This document shows, piece after piece, positions 50,308 through 60,052 of a DNA stretch of 64,000 nucleotides; positions within the stretch are counted from its first letter, which is position 1; the number at the start of each line of letters is the position of its first letter. The DNA comes from Hydractinia symbiolongicarpus (taxonomy: Eukaryota; Cnidaria; Hydrozoa; Anthoathecata; Hydractiniidae): assembly GCF_029227915.1 (NCBI RefSeq), contig NC_079875.1, positions 42,305,201-42,369,200 of the forward strand, in the 5' to 3' direction. The notes beneath the pieces are model-generated. The model had not been told where the DNA came from. It searched no databases and worked only from the letters and a program-made list of their open reading frames with translations. A program made the position numbers and the translations under genes.

Positions 50308-51600
50308 GAGACTTGTAGTTTTCAAAAGTGTTTTCATTTTTGATGAGACGCTGAATAAAAGAAGTTTAATCGCCGGCAAACGAAAACCCGCGATTTCCCG
50401 TAAATCCCGGGCTTGGCCCGTATAGTTGAATGTATCTAAAGAAAGTACCCAGGGAGTAAACTGACTTCCCGAACGATTTTTCAAATTATTTCTGCACCAG
50501 TAGAACGCATGAGACTTGTAGTTTTCAAAAGTGTGTTCATTTTTGATGGGACGCCGAATAAAAGAAGTTTAATCGCCGCAAAACGAAAACCCGCGATTTC
50601 CCGTAAACCCCGGGCTTGGCCCGTATAGTCAAAAGTATACAAAGAAAGTACCCAGGGAGTAAACGCATTTCCCAAATGATTTTTTAAATTATTTTGTCGC
50701 CACTAAAACGCATGAGACTTGTAGTTTTCAAAAGTGTTTTCATTTTTGATGAGACGCTGAATAAAAGAAGTTTAATCGCCGGCAAACGAAAACCCGCGAT
50801 TTCCCGTAAATCCGGGGCTTGGCCCGTATAGTTGAATGTATCTAAAGAAAGTACCCAGGGAGTAAACTGACTTCCCGAACGATTTTTCAAATTATTTCTG
50901 CACCAGTAGAACGAATGAGACTTGTAGTTTTCAAAAATGTTTTCATTTTTGATGAGACGCTGAATAAAAGAAGTTTAATCGCCGGTAAACGAAAACCCGC
51001 CATTTCCCGCAAACCCCTGACTCGGCCGGTATAGTCAAAAGTATACAAAGAAAGTACCCAGGGAGTAAACTCATTTCCCGAACGATTTTTTAAATTATTA
51101 TTTCACCACTAAAGCCCACGAGACTTGTAGTTTTTAAAAATGTTTTCATTTTTGATGAGACGCTGAATAAAGGAAGTTTAATCGCCGGTAAACGAAAACC
51201 CGCGATTTCCCGTAAATCCCAGACTCAGTCCGTATAGTCAAAAGTATACAAAGAAAGTACCCAGGAAGTAAACTCATTTCCCGAACGATTTTTTAAATTA
51301 TTTTTTCACCACTAAAACGCATTAGACTTGTAGTTTTCAGAAATGTTTTCATTTTTGATGAGACGCTTAATGAAAGTTGTTTAATCGCCGGCAAACGAAA
51401 ACCCGCGATTTCCCGTAAATCCCAGGCTTGGCCCGTATAGTCGAATGCATACAAAGAAAGTACCCAGGGAGTAAACTCATTTCCCGAACGATTTTTAAAT
51501 TATTTTTCCTCCACTAAAACGCATGAGATTTGTAATTTTCAAAAATGTTTTCATTTTTGATGAGACGATTAATGAAAGGGGTTTAATCGGCGGAAAATGA
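50308..51600 (+). repeat. Copy of 43.17-44.2 kb (36-monomer offset) and link
   Basis: Type D pairs, CGCCATTTCCCGCAAACC, AAAGCCCACGAGAC and type C monomers repeat the order seen at 43.17-44.2 kb. Small differences are AATCGCCGCAAAACG near 50.57 kb, CAAACCCCTGACTCGG near 51.01 kb and ATCCCAGACTCAGTCCG near 51.22 kb. From about 51.24 kb it follows the 47.59-kb sequence. No gene. Confidence 0.78.
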
Positions 51601-52818
51601 AAACCCGCGATTTCCCGTAAATCACGGGCTTGGCCCTTATAGTCGAATGTATACAAAGAAAGTACCCTGTGTGTAAACTCATTTCCAGAACGATTTTTTA
51701 AATTATTTTTTCACCACTAAAACGCATAAGACTTGTAGTTTTCAAAAATGTTTTCATTTTTGATGAGACTCTGAATAAAAGAAGTTTAATCGCCGGCAAA
51801 CGAAAACCCACGATTTCCCGAAAATCCCGAGCTTGGCCCGTATAGTCAAAAGTATACAAAGAAAGTACCCAGAGATTAAATTCATTTCCCACATGATTTT
51901 TTAAATTATTTTGTCACCACTAAAACGCATGAGACTTGTAGTTTTCAAAAGTGTGTTCATTTTTGATGGGACGCCGAATAAAAGAAGTTTAATCGCCGGA
52001 AAACGAAAACCTGCGATTTCCCGTAAACCCCGGGCTTGGCCCGTATAGTCAAAAGTATACAAAGAAAGTACCCAGGGAGTAAACGCATTTCTTAAATGAT
52101 TTTTTAAATTATTTTGTCGCCACTAAAACGCATGAGAGTTGTAGTTTTCAAAAGTGTTTTCATTTTTGATGAGACGCTGAATAAAAGAAGTTTAATCGCC
52201 GGCAAACGAAAACCCGCGATTTCCCGTAAATCCCGGGCTTGGCCCGTATAGTTGAATGTATCTAAAGAAAGTACTCAGGGAGTAAACTGACTTCCCCAAC
52301 GATTTTTCAAATTATTTCTGCACCAGTAGAACGAATGAGACTTGAAGTTTTCAAAAATGTTTTCATTTTTGATGAGACGCTGAATAAAAGAAGTTTAATC
52401 GCCGGTAAACGAAAACCCGCCATTTCCCGCAAACCCCGGACTCGGCCGGTATAGTCAAAAGTATAAAAAGAAAGTACCCAGGGAGGAAACTCATTTCCCG
52501 AACGATTTTTTAAATTATTTTTTCACCACTAAAACGCATTAGACTTGTAGTTTTCAGAAATGTTTTCATTTTTGATGAGACGCCTAATGAAAGTGGTTTA
52601 ATCGCCGGCAAACGAAAACCCGCGATTTCCCGTAAATCCCGGGCTTGGCCCGTATGCTCGAATGTATACAAAGAAAGTACCCAGGGAGTAAACTCATTTC
52701 CCGAACGATTTTTTAAATTATTTTTTCACCACTAAAACGCATGAGACTTGTAGTTTTCAAAAGTGTTTTCATTTTTGATGAGACGCTGAATAAAGGAAGT
52801 TTAATCGCCGGCAAACGA
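51601..52818 (+). repeat. 6-monomer HOR unit, copy 1 (1,218 bp)
   Basis: Exactly 6 x 203 bp, repeated immediately downstream. Rare markers are GGCCCTTATAG, CTGTGTGTAAACTC, GAGACTCTGAAT, CAGAGATTAAATTC, CATTTCTTAAATG, GTACTCAGGGAG, GTATAAAAAGAAAG with GGGAGGAAACTC, and GCCCGTATGCTCGAATG. Private to this copy are CTTCCCCAACG near 52.29 kb and GACTTGAAGTTTTC near 52.34 kb. Confidence 0.9.
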
Positions 52819-54036
52819 AAACCCGCGATTTCCCGTAAATCACGGGCTTGGCCCTTATAGTCGAATGTATACAAAGAAAGTACGCTGTGTGTAAACTCAT
52901 TTCCAGAACGATTTTTTAAATTATTTTTTCACCACTAAAACGCATAAGACTTGTAGTTTTCAAAAATGTTTTCATTTTTGATGAGACTCTGAATAAAAGA
53001 AGTTTAATCGCCGGCAAACGAAAACCCACGATTTCCCGAAAATCCCGAGCTTGGCCCGTATAGTCAAAAGTATACAAAGAAAGTACCCAGAGATTAAATT
53101 CATTTCCCACATGATTTTTTAAATTATTTTGTCACCACTAAAACGCATGAGACTTGTAGTTTTCAAAAGTGTGTTCATTTTTGATGGGACGCCGAATAAA
53201 AGAAGTTTAATCGCCGGAAAACGAAAACCTGCGATTTCCCGTAAACCCCGGGCTTGGCCCGTATAGTCAAAAGTATACAAAGAAAGTACCCAGGGAGTAA
53301 ACGCATTTCTTAAATGATTTTTTAAATTATTTTGTCGCCACTAAAACGCATGAGAGTTGTAGTTTTCAAAAGTGTTTTCATTTTTGATGAGACGCTGAAT
53401 AAAAGAAGTTTAATCGCCGGCAAACGAAAACCCGCGATTTCCCGTAAATCCCGGGCTTGGCCCGTATAGTTGAATGTATCTAAAGAAAGTACTCAGGGAG
53501 TAAACTGACTTCCCGAACGATTTTTCAAATTATTTCTGCACCAGTAGAACGAATGAGACTTGTAGTTTTCAAAAATGTTTTCATTTTTGATGAGACGCTG
53601 AATAAAAGAAGTTTAATCGCCGGTAAACGAAAACCCGCCATTTCCCGCAAACCCCGGACTAGGCCGGTATAGTCAAAAGTATAAAAAGAAAGTACCCAGG
53701 GAGGAAACTCATTTCCCGAACGATTTTTTAAATTATTTTTTCACCACTAAAACGCATTAGACTTGTAGTTTTCAGAAATGTTTTCATTTTTGATGAGACG
53801 CCTAATGAAAGTGGTTTAATCGCCGGCAAACGAAAACCCGCGATTTCCCGTAAATCCCGGGCTTGGCCCGTATGCTCGAATGTATACAAAGAAAGTACCC
53901 AGGGAGTAAACTCATTTCCCGAACGATTTTTTAAATTATTTTTTCACCACTAAAACGCATGAGACTTGTAGTTTTCAAAAGTGTTTTCATTTTTGATGAG
54001 ACGCTGAATAAAGGAAGTTTAATCGCCGGCAAACGA
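52819..54036 (+). repeat. 6-monomer HOR unit, copy 2 (1,218 bp)
   Basis: Tandem copy of 51601-52818. Private changes are AAAGTACGCTGTGTG near 52.88 kb and GGACTAGGCCGG near 53.66 kb. Agreement ends at 54037, where this array reads AAATCCCGGGC and the previous copy AAATCACGGGC. The GTATGCTCGAATG marker appears a third time near 56.51 kb, 13 monomers later. Confidence 0.9.
53519..53721 (+). repeat. Exemplar of type D monomer (CTGCACCAGTAGAACGAATG)
   Basis: This is the most distinctive subtype. Its 5' part reads GATTTTTCAAATTATTTCTG then CACCAGTAGAACGAATGAGAC, and the preceding monomer ends in AAACTGACTTCC. Against the common monomer I count eight substitutions in a 59-bp stretch (53501-53559), while the rest of the unit stays near consensus. 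The first copy is near 11.93 kb. None is seen before that, nor from about 27 to 33.4 kb. I count roughly 40 copies in the window. The abrupt change from divergent to consensus sequence inside one monomer suggests a mosaic of two families. Confidence 0.88.
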
Positions 54037-56599
54037 AAACCCGCGATTTCCCGTAAATCCCGGGCTTGGCCCGTATAGTCGAATGTATACAAAGAAAGTA
54101 CCCTGTGAGTAAACTCATTTCCAGAACGATTTTTTAAATTATTTTTTCACCACTAAAACGCATAAGACTTGTAGTTTTCAAAAATGTTTTCATTTTTGAT
54201 GAGACGCTGAATAAAAGAAGTTTAATCGCCGGCAAACGAAAACCCACGATTTCCCGAAAATCCCGAGCTTGGCCCGTATAGTCAAAAGTATACAAAGAAA
54301 GTACCCAGAGATTAAATTCATTTCCCACATGATTTTTTAAATTATTTTGTCACCACTAAAACGCATGAGACTTGTAGTTTTCAAAAGTGTGTTCATTTTT
54401 GATGGGACGCCGAATAAAAGAAGTTTAATCGCCGGAAAATGAAAACCTGCGATTTCCCGTAAACCCCGGGCTTGGCCTGTATAGTCAAAAGTATACAAAG
54501 AAAGTACCCAGGGAGTAAACGCATTTCCCAAATGATTTTTTAAATTATTTTGTCGCCACTAAAACGCATGAGAGTTGTAGTTTTCAAAAGTGTTTTCATT
54601 TTTGATGAGACGCTGAATAAAAGAAGTTTAATCGCCGGCAAACGAAAACCCACGATTTCCCGTAAATCCCGGGCTTGGCCCGTATAGTTGAATGTATCTA
54701 AAGAAAGTACCCAGGGAGTAAACTGACTTCCCGAACGATTTTTCAAATTATTTCTGCACCAGTAGAACGAATGAGACTTGTAGTTTTCAAAAATGTTTTC
54801 ATTTTTGATGAGACGCTGAATAAAAGAAGTTTAATCGCCGGTAAACGAAAACCCGCCATTTCCCGCAAACCCCGGACTCGGCCGGTATAGTCAAAAGTAT
54901 AAAAAGAAAGTACCCAGGGAGGAAACTCATTTCCAGAACGATTTTTTAAATTATTTTTTCACCACTAAAACGCATAAGACTTGTAGTTTTCAAAAATGTT
55001 TTCATTTTTGATGAGACGCTGAATAAAAGAAGTTTAATCGCCGGCAAACGAAAACCCACGATTTCCCGAAAATCCCGAGCTTGGCCCGTATAGTCAAAAG
55101 TATACAAAGAAAGTACCCAGAGATTAAATTCATTTCCCACATGATTTTTTAAATTATTTTGTCGCCACTAAAACGCATGAGAGTTGTAGTTTTCAAAAGT
55201 GTTTTCATTTTTGATGAAACGCTGAATAAAAGAAGTTTAATCGCCGGCAAACGAAAACCCGCGATTTCCCGTAAATCCCGGGCTTGGCCCGTATAGTTGA
55301 ATGTATCTAAAGAAAGTACCCAGGGAGTAAACTGACTTCCCGAACGATTTTTCAAATTATTTCTGCACCAGTAGAACGAATGAGACCTGTAGTTTTCAAA
55401 AGTGTTTTCATTTTTGATGAGACGCTGAATAAAAGAAGTTTAAACGCCGGCAAACGAAAACCCGCGATTTCCCGTAAATCCCGGGCTTGGCCCGTATAGT
55501 CGAATGTATACAAAGAAAGTACCCTGTGAGTAAACTCATTTCCAGAACGATTTTTTAAATTATTTTTTCACCACTAAAACGCATAAGACTTGTAGTTTTC
55601 AAAAATGTTTTTATTTTTGATGAGACGCTGAATAAAAGAAGTTTAATCGCCGGCAAACGAGAACCCACGATTTCCCGAAAATCCCGAGCTTGTCCCGTAT
55701 AGTCAAAAGTATACAAAGAAGGTACCCAGAGATTAAATTCATTTCCCACATGATTTTTTAAATTATTTTGTCACCACTAAAACGCATGACACTTGTAGTT
55801 TTCAAAAGTGTGTTCATTTTTGATGGGACGCCGAATAAAAGAAGTTTAATCGCTGGAAAACGAAAACCTGCGATTTCCCGTAAACCCCGGCTTGGCCCGT
55901 ATAGTCAAAAGTATACAAAGAAAGTACCCAGGGAGTAAACGCATTTCCCAAATGATTTTTTTAATTATTTTGTCGCCACTAAAACGCATGAGAGTTGTAG
56001 TTTTCAAAAGTGTTTTCATTTTTGATGAGACGCTGAATAAAAGAAGTTTAATCGCCGGCAAACGAAAACCCGCAATTTCCCGTAAATCCCGGGCTTGGCC
56101 CGTATAGTTGAATGTATCTAAAGAAAGTACCCAGGGAGTAAACTGACTTCCCGAACGATTTTTCAAATTATTTCTGCACCAGTAGAACGAATGAGACTTG
56201 TAGTTTTCAAAAATGTTTTCATTTTTGATGAGACGCTGAATAAAAGAAGTTTAATCGCCGGTAAACGAAAACCCGCCATTTCCCGCAAACCCCGGACTCG
56301 GCCGGTATAGTCAAAAGTATAAAAAGAAAGTACCCAGGGAGGAAACTCACTTCCCGAACGATTTTTTAAATTATTTTTTCACCACTAAAACGCATTAGAC
56401 TTGTAGTTTTCAGAAATGTTTTCATTTTTGATGAGACGCCTAATGAAAGTGGTTTAATCGCCGGCAAACGAAAACCCGCGATTTCCCGTAAATCCCGGGC
56501 TTGGCCCGTATGCTCGAATGTATACAAAGAAAGTACCCAGGGAGTAAACTCATTTCCCGAACGATTTTTTAAATTATTTTTTCACCACTAAAACGCATG
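54037..56599 (+). repeat. Shrinking copies at 4- and 3-monomer offsets
   Basis: The CATAAGAC monomer with CAGAGATTAAATTC occurs at 54.13, 54.95 and 55.55 kb, spaced by 812 bp (4 monomers) and 609 bp (3 monomers). Each is followed by a CATGAGAGTTGTAG and type D pair, with the AAAAGTGTGTTC monomer present in the first and third groups and skipped in the second. Some decay is visible: GATGAAACGC near 55.22 kb, TTTAAACGCCGGC near 55.44 kb and ACCCCGGCTTGG (one base short) near 55.89 kb. No gene. Confidence 0.78.
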
Positions 56600-57906
56600 A
56601 GACTTGTAGTTTTCAAAAATGTTTTCATTTTTGATGAGACTCCGAATAAAAGAAGTTTAATCGCTGTCAAACGAAAACCCGCGATTTCCCGTAAATCCCA
56701 GGCTTGGCCCGTATAGTCGAATGTATACAAAGAAAGTACCCAGGGATTAAACTCATTTCCCGAACGATTTTTTAAATTATTTTGTCACCACTAAAACGCT
56801 TGAGACTTGTAGTTTTCAAAAGTGTTTTCATTTTTGATGAGACGCTGAATAAAAGAAGTTTAATCGCCGGCAAACGAAAACCCGCGATTTCCCGTAAATC
56901 CCGGGCTTGTCCCGTATAGTCGTATGTACACAAAGAAAGTACCCAGGGAGTAAACTCATTTCCCGAACGATTTTTTAAATTATTTTTTCACCACTAAAAC
57001 GCATAAGACTTGTAGTTTTTAAAAAATTTTTTCATTTTTAATGAGACGGTTAATGAAAGGGGTTTAATCGCCGGCAAACGAAAACCTGCGATTTCTCGTA
57101 AATCCCGGGCTTGGCCCGTATAGTCGAATGTATACAAAGAAAGTACCCTGTAAGTAAACTCATTTCCAGAACGATGTTTTAAATTATTTTTTCACCACTA
57201 AAACGCATAAGACTTTTAGTTTTCAAAAATGTTTTCATTTTTGATGAGACGCTGAATAAAAGAAGTTTAATCGCCGGCAAACGAAAACCCGCGATTTCCC
57301 GTAAATCCCTAGCTTGGCCCGTATAGTCGAATGTATACAAAGAAAGTACCCAGGGAGTAAATTCATTTCCCGAACGATTTTTTAAATTATTTTTTCACCA
57401 CTAAAACGCATAAGACTTGTAGTTTTCAAAAATGTTTTCATTTTTGATGAGACTCCGAATAAAAGAAGTTTAATCGCCGTCAAACGAAAACCCGCGATTT
57501 CCCGAAATTCCCGGGCTTGGCCCGTATAGTCAAAAGTATACAAAGAAAGTACCCAGGGGGTAAACTCATTTACTAAATGATTTTTTAAATTATTTTGTCA
57601 CCACTAAAACGCATGAGACTTGTAGTTTTTAAAAGTGTTTTCATTTTTGATGGGACGCTGAATAAAAGAAGTTTAATCGCCGGCAAAGGAAAACCCGCGA
57701 TTTCCCGTAAATCCCGGGCTTGGCCCGTATAGTTGAATGTATCTAAAGAAAGTACCCGGGGAGTAAACTCATTTCCCGAACAATTTTTTAAATTATTTTT
57801 TCTCCACTAAAACGCATGAGATTTGTAATTTTCAAAAATGTTTTCATTTTTGATGAGACGATTAATGAAAGGGGTTTAATCGGCGGAAAATGAAAACCCG
57901 CGATTT

Positions 57907-57931
57907 CCCGTAAATCACGGGCTTGGCCCGT
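57907..57931 (+). other. Two overlapping, mutually exclusive GC hairpins (exemplar)
   Basis: CCCGT (57907-57911) can pair with ACGGG (57917-57921) across AAATC. Alternatively ACGGGC (57917-57922) can pair with GCCCGT (57926-57931) across TTG. Both cannot form at once on one strand. This arrangement exists in monomers with AAATCACGGGC. In the commoner AAATCCCGGGC form the stems are CCCG/CGGG and GGGC/GCCC. In the CCGGACTCGGCCGG subtype the pairing partners change again. Confidence 0.75.
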
Positions 57932-58034
57932 ATAGTCGAATGTATACAAAGAAAGTACCCTGTGAGTAAACTCATTTCCAGAACGATTTTTTAAATTATT
58001 TTTTCACCACTAAAACGCATAAGACTTGTAGTTT

Positions 58035-58056
58035 TCAAAAATGTTTTCATTTTTGA
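58035..58056 (+). other. Perfect 9-bp hairpin with a 4-base loop (exemplar; about one per monomer)
   Basis: TCAAAAATG (58035-58043) is followed by TTTT and then by its exact reverse complement CATTTTTGA (58048-58056). The motif is present in type A and type D monomers. Type B has a G-T wobble (AAAAGTG), type C one mismatch (CAGAAATG), and type E replaces it with an A6T6 palindrome. It is the strongest dyad in the unit and AT-rich, so it could extrude as a cruciform. Whether it does so in the cell is not shown. Confidence 0.85.
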
Positions 58057-58129
58057 TGAGACGCTGAATAAAAGAAGTTTAATCGCCGGCAAACGAAAAC
58101 CCACGATTTCCCGAAAATCCCGGGCTTGG

Positions 58130-58143
58130 CCCGTATAGTCGAA
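58130..58143 (-). other. CENP-B-box-like core, one spacer base short (exemplar)
   Basis: Read on the minus strand, TTCG-ACT-A-TA-CGGG matches the conserved core of the CENP-B box (TTCG, four bases, A, two bases, CGGG) except that the first spacer has three bases instead of four. The match exists in monomers reading CCCGTATAGTCGAA on the plus strand (for example also 90-103). Those with GTTGAATG or GTCAAAAG lose it. The core is known from mammalian CENP-B, and whether this organism has such a protein is unknown. Chance resemblance is quite possible, because a changed spacing normally abolishes binding. Confidence 0.35.
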
Positions 58144-58705
58144 TGTATACAAAGAAAGTACCCAGGGAGTAAACTCATTTCCCAAATGATTTTTTAAATT
58201 ATTTTGTCACCACTAAAACGCATGAGACTTGTAGTTTTCAAAAGTGTGTTCATTTTTGATGGGACGCCGAATAAAGGAAGTTTAATCGCCGGCAAACGAA
58301 AACCCGCGATTTCCCGTAAATCCCGGGCTTGGCCCGTATAGTCAAAAGTATACAAGGAAAGTACCCAGGGAGTAAACGCATTTCCCAAATGATTTTTTAA
58401 ATTATTTTGTCGCCACTAAAACGCATGAGACTTGTAGTTTTCAAAAGTGTTTTCATTTTTGATGAGACGCTGAATAAAAGAAGTTTAATCGCCGGCAAAC
58501 GAAAACCCGCGATTTCATGTAAATCCTGGGCTTGGCCCGCATAGTTGAATGTATCTATAGAAAGTACCCAGGGAGTAAACTGACTTCCCGAACGATTTTT
58601 CAAATTATTTCTGCACCAGTAGAACGAATGAGACTTGTAGTTTTCAAAAATGTTTTCATTTTTGATGAGACGCTGAATAAAAGAAGTTTAATCGCCGGCA
58701 AACGA

Positions 58706-60052
58706 AAACCCACGATTTCCTGAAAATCCCGGGCTTGGCCCGTATAGTCAAAAGTATACAAAGAAAGTACCCAGAGAGTAAATTCATTTCCCACATGATT
58801 TTTTAAATTATTTTGTCACCACTAAAACGCATGAGACTTGTAGTTTTTAAAAATGTTTTCATTTTTGATGAGACTCCGAATAAAAGAAGTTTAATCGCCG
58901 TCAAACGAAAACCCGCGATTTCCCGTAAATCCCAGGCTTGGCCCGTATAGTCGAATGTATACAAAGAAAGTACCCAGGGATTAAACTCATTTCCCGAACG
59001 ATTTTTTAAATTATTTTGTCGCCACTAAAACGCATGAGACTTGTAGTTTTTAAAAGTGTTTTCATTTTTGATGAGACGCTGAATAAAAGAAGTTTAATCG
59101 CCGGCAAACGAAAACCCACGATTTCCCGAAAATCCCGGGCTTGGCCCGTATAGTCGAATGTATACAAAGAAAGTACCCAGGGAGTAAACTCATTTCCCAA
59201 ATGATTTTTTAAATTATTTTGTCACCACTAAAACGCATGAGACTTGTAGTTTTCAAAAGTGTGTTCATTTTTGATGGGACGCCGAATAAAGGAAGTTTAA
59301 TCGCCGGCAAACGAAAACCCGCGATTTCCCGTAAATCCCGGGCTTGGCCCGTATAGTCAAAAGTATACAAAGAAAGTACCCAGGGAGTAAACGCATTTCC
59401 CAAATGATTTTTTAAATTATTTTGTCGCCACTAAAACGCATGAGACTTGTAGTTTTCAAAAGTGTTTTCATTTTTGATGAGACGCTGAATAAAAGAAGTT
59501 TAATCGCCGGCAAACGAAAACCCGCGATTTCAGGTAAATTCTGGGCTTGGCCCGCATAGTTGAATGTATCTATAGAAAGTACCCAGGGAGTAAACTGACT
59601 TCCCGAACGATTTTTCAAATTATTTCTGCACCAGTAGAACGAATGAGACTTGTAGTTTTCAAAAATGTTTTCATTTTTGATGAGACTCCGAATAAAAGAA
59701 GTTTAATCGCCGTCAAACGAAAACCCGCGATTTCCCGTAAATCCCAGGCTTGGCCCGTATAGTCGAATGTATACAAAGAAAGTACCCAGGGATTAAACTC
59801 ATTTCCCGAACGATTTTTTAAATTATTTTGTCACCACTAAAACGCATGAGACTTGTAGTTTTCAAAAGTGTTTTCATTTTTGATGAGACGCTGAATAAAA
59901 GAAGTTTAATCGCCGGCAAACGAAAACCCGCGATTTCATGTAAATTCTGGGCTTGGCCCGCATAGTTGAATGTATCTATAGAAAGTACCCAGGGAGTAAA
60001 CTGACTTCCCGAACGATTTTTCAAATTATTTCTGCACCAGTAGAACGAATGA
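58706..60052 (+). repeat. Section with a 2-monomer (406-bp) tandem
   Basis: A dimer made of a GTCGCCACTAAAACG or GTCACCACTAAAACG monomer with CTATAGAAAG, and a type D head fused to GACTCCGAATAAAAG, occurs at about 59.41-59.81 kb and again at about 59.82-60.22 kb. The 58.19-58.60 kb stretch also echoes 59.21-59.61 kb at 1,015 bp (5 monomers). The repeated small markers ATTTCATGTAAAT and ATTTCAGGTAAATT show stepwise mutation at one site. No gene. Confidence 0.78.

Larger units (their letters stand above)
57985..58187 (+). repeat. Exemplar of the common (type A) monomer, 203 bp
   Basis: This copy is close to the consensus and is a useful reference. It begins at GATTTTTTAAATT and runs 203 bp to the next identical start. 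It carries CATAAGAC, the intact hairpin (TCAAAAATG paired with CATTTTTGA), GATGAGACGCTGAATAAAAG and AATCGCCGGCAAACG. Nearly identical copies occur around 2.4, 4.8, 6.65, 7.26, 8.9, 42.6, 44.4, 48.9 and 61.4 kb. On the minus strand the monomer leaves a frame of 64 codons open, which ends at the TTTAAA tract. I regard this as a by-product of composition, not a gene. Confidence 0.93.
56600..58705 (+). repeat. ~10-monomer block, copy 1 (17-monomer offset)
   Basis: About 2.1 kb recurs at 60053-62158 with an offset of 3,452-3,453 bp (17 monomers plus 1-2 bases). Shared rare markers are GACTCCGAATAAAAG, CAGGGATTAAACTC, AGTCGTATGTACAC, the A6T6 monomer with TTTTTAAAAAATTT, CCCTGTAAGTAAAC, GACTTTTAGTTTTC, CATTTACTAAATG, ACCCGGGGAGTAAAC and GGCCCGCATAGTTG with CTATAGAAAG. 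Confidence 0.85.

Noticed and set aside
57917-57931. Bacterial-type rho-independent terminator (GC hairpin)
   Set aside because: The hairpin is not followed by a T run, it is repeated hundreds of times, and the context is eukaryotic satellite DNA.
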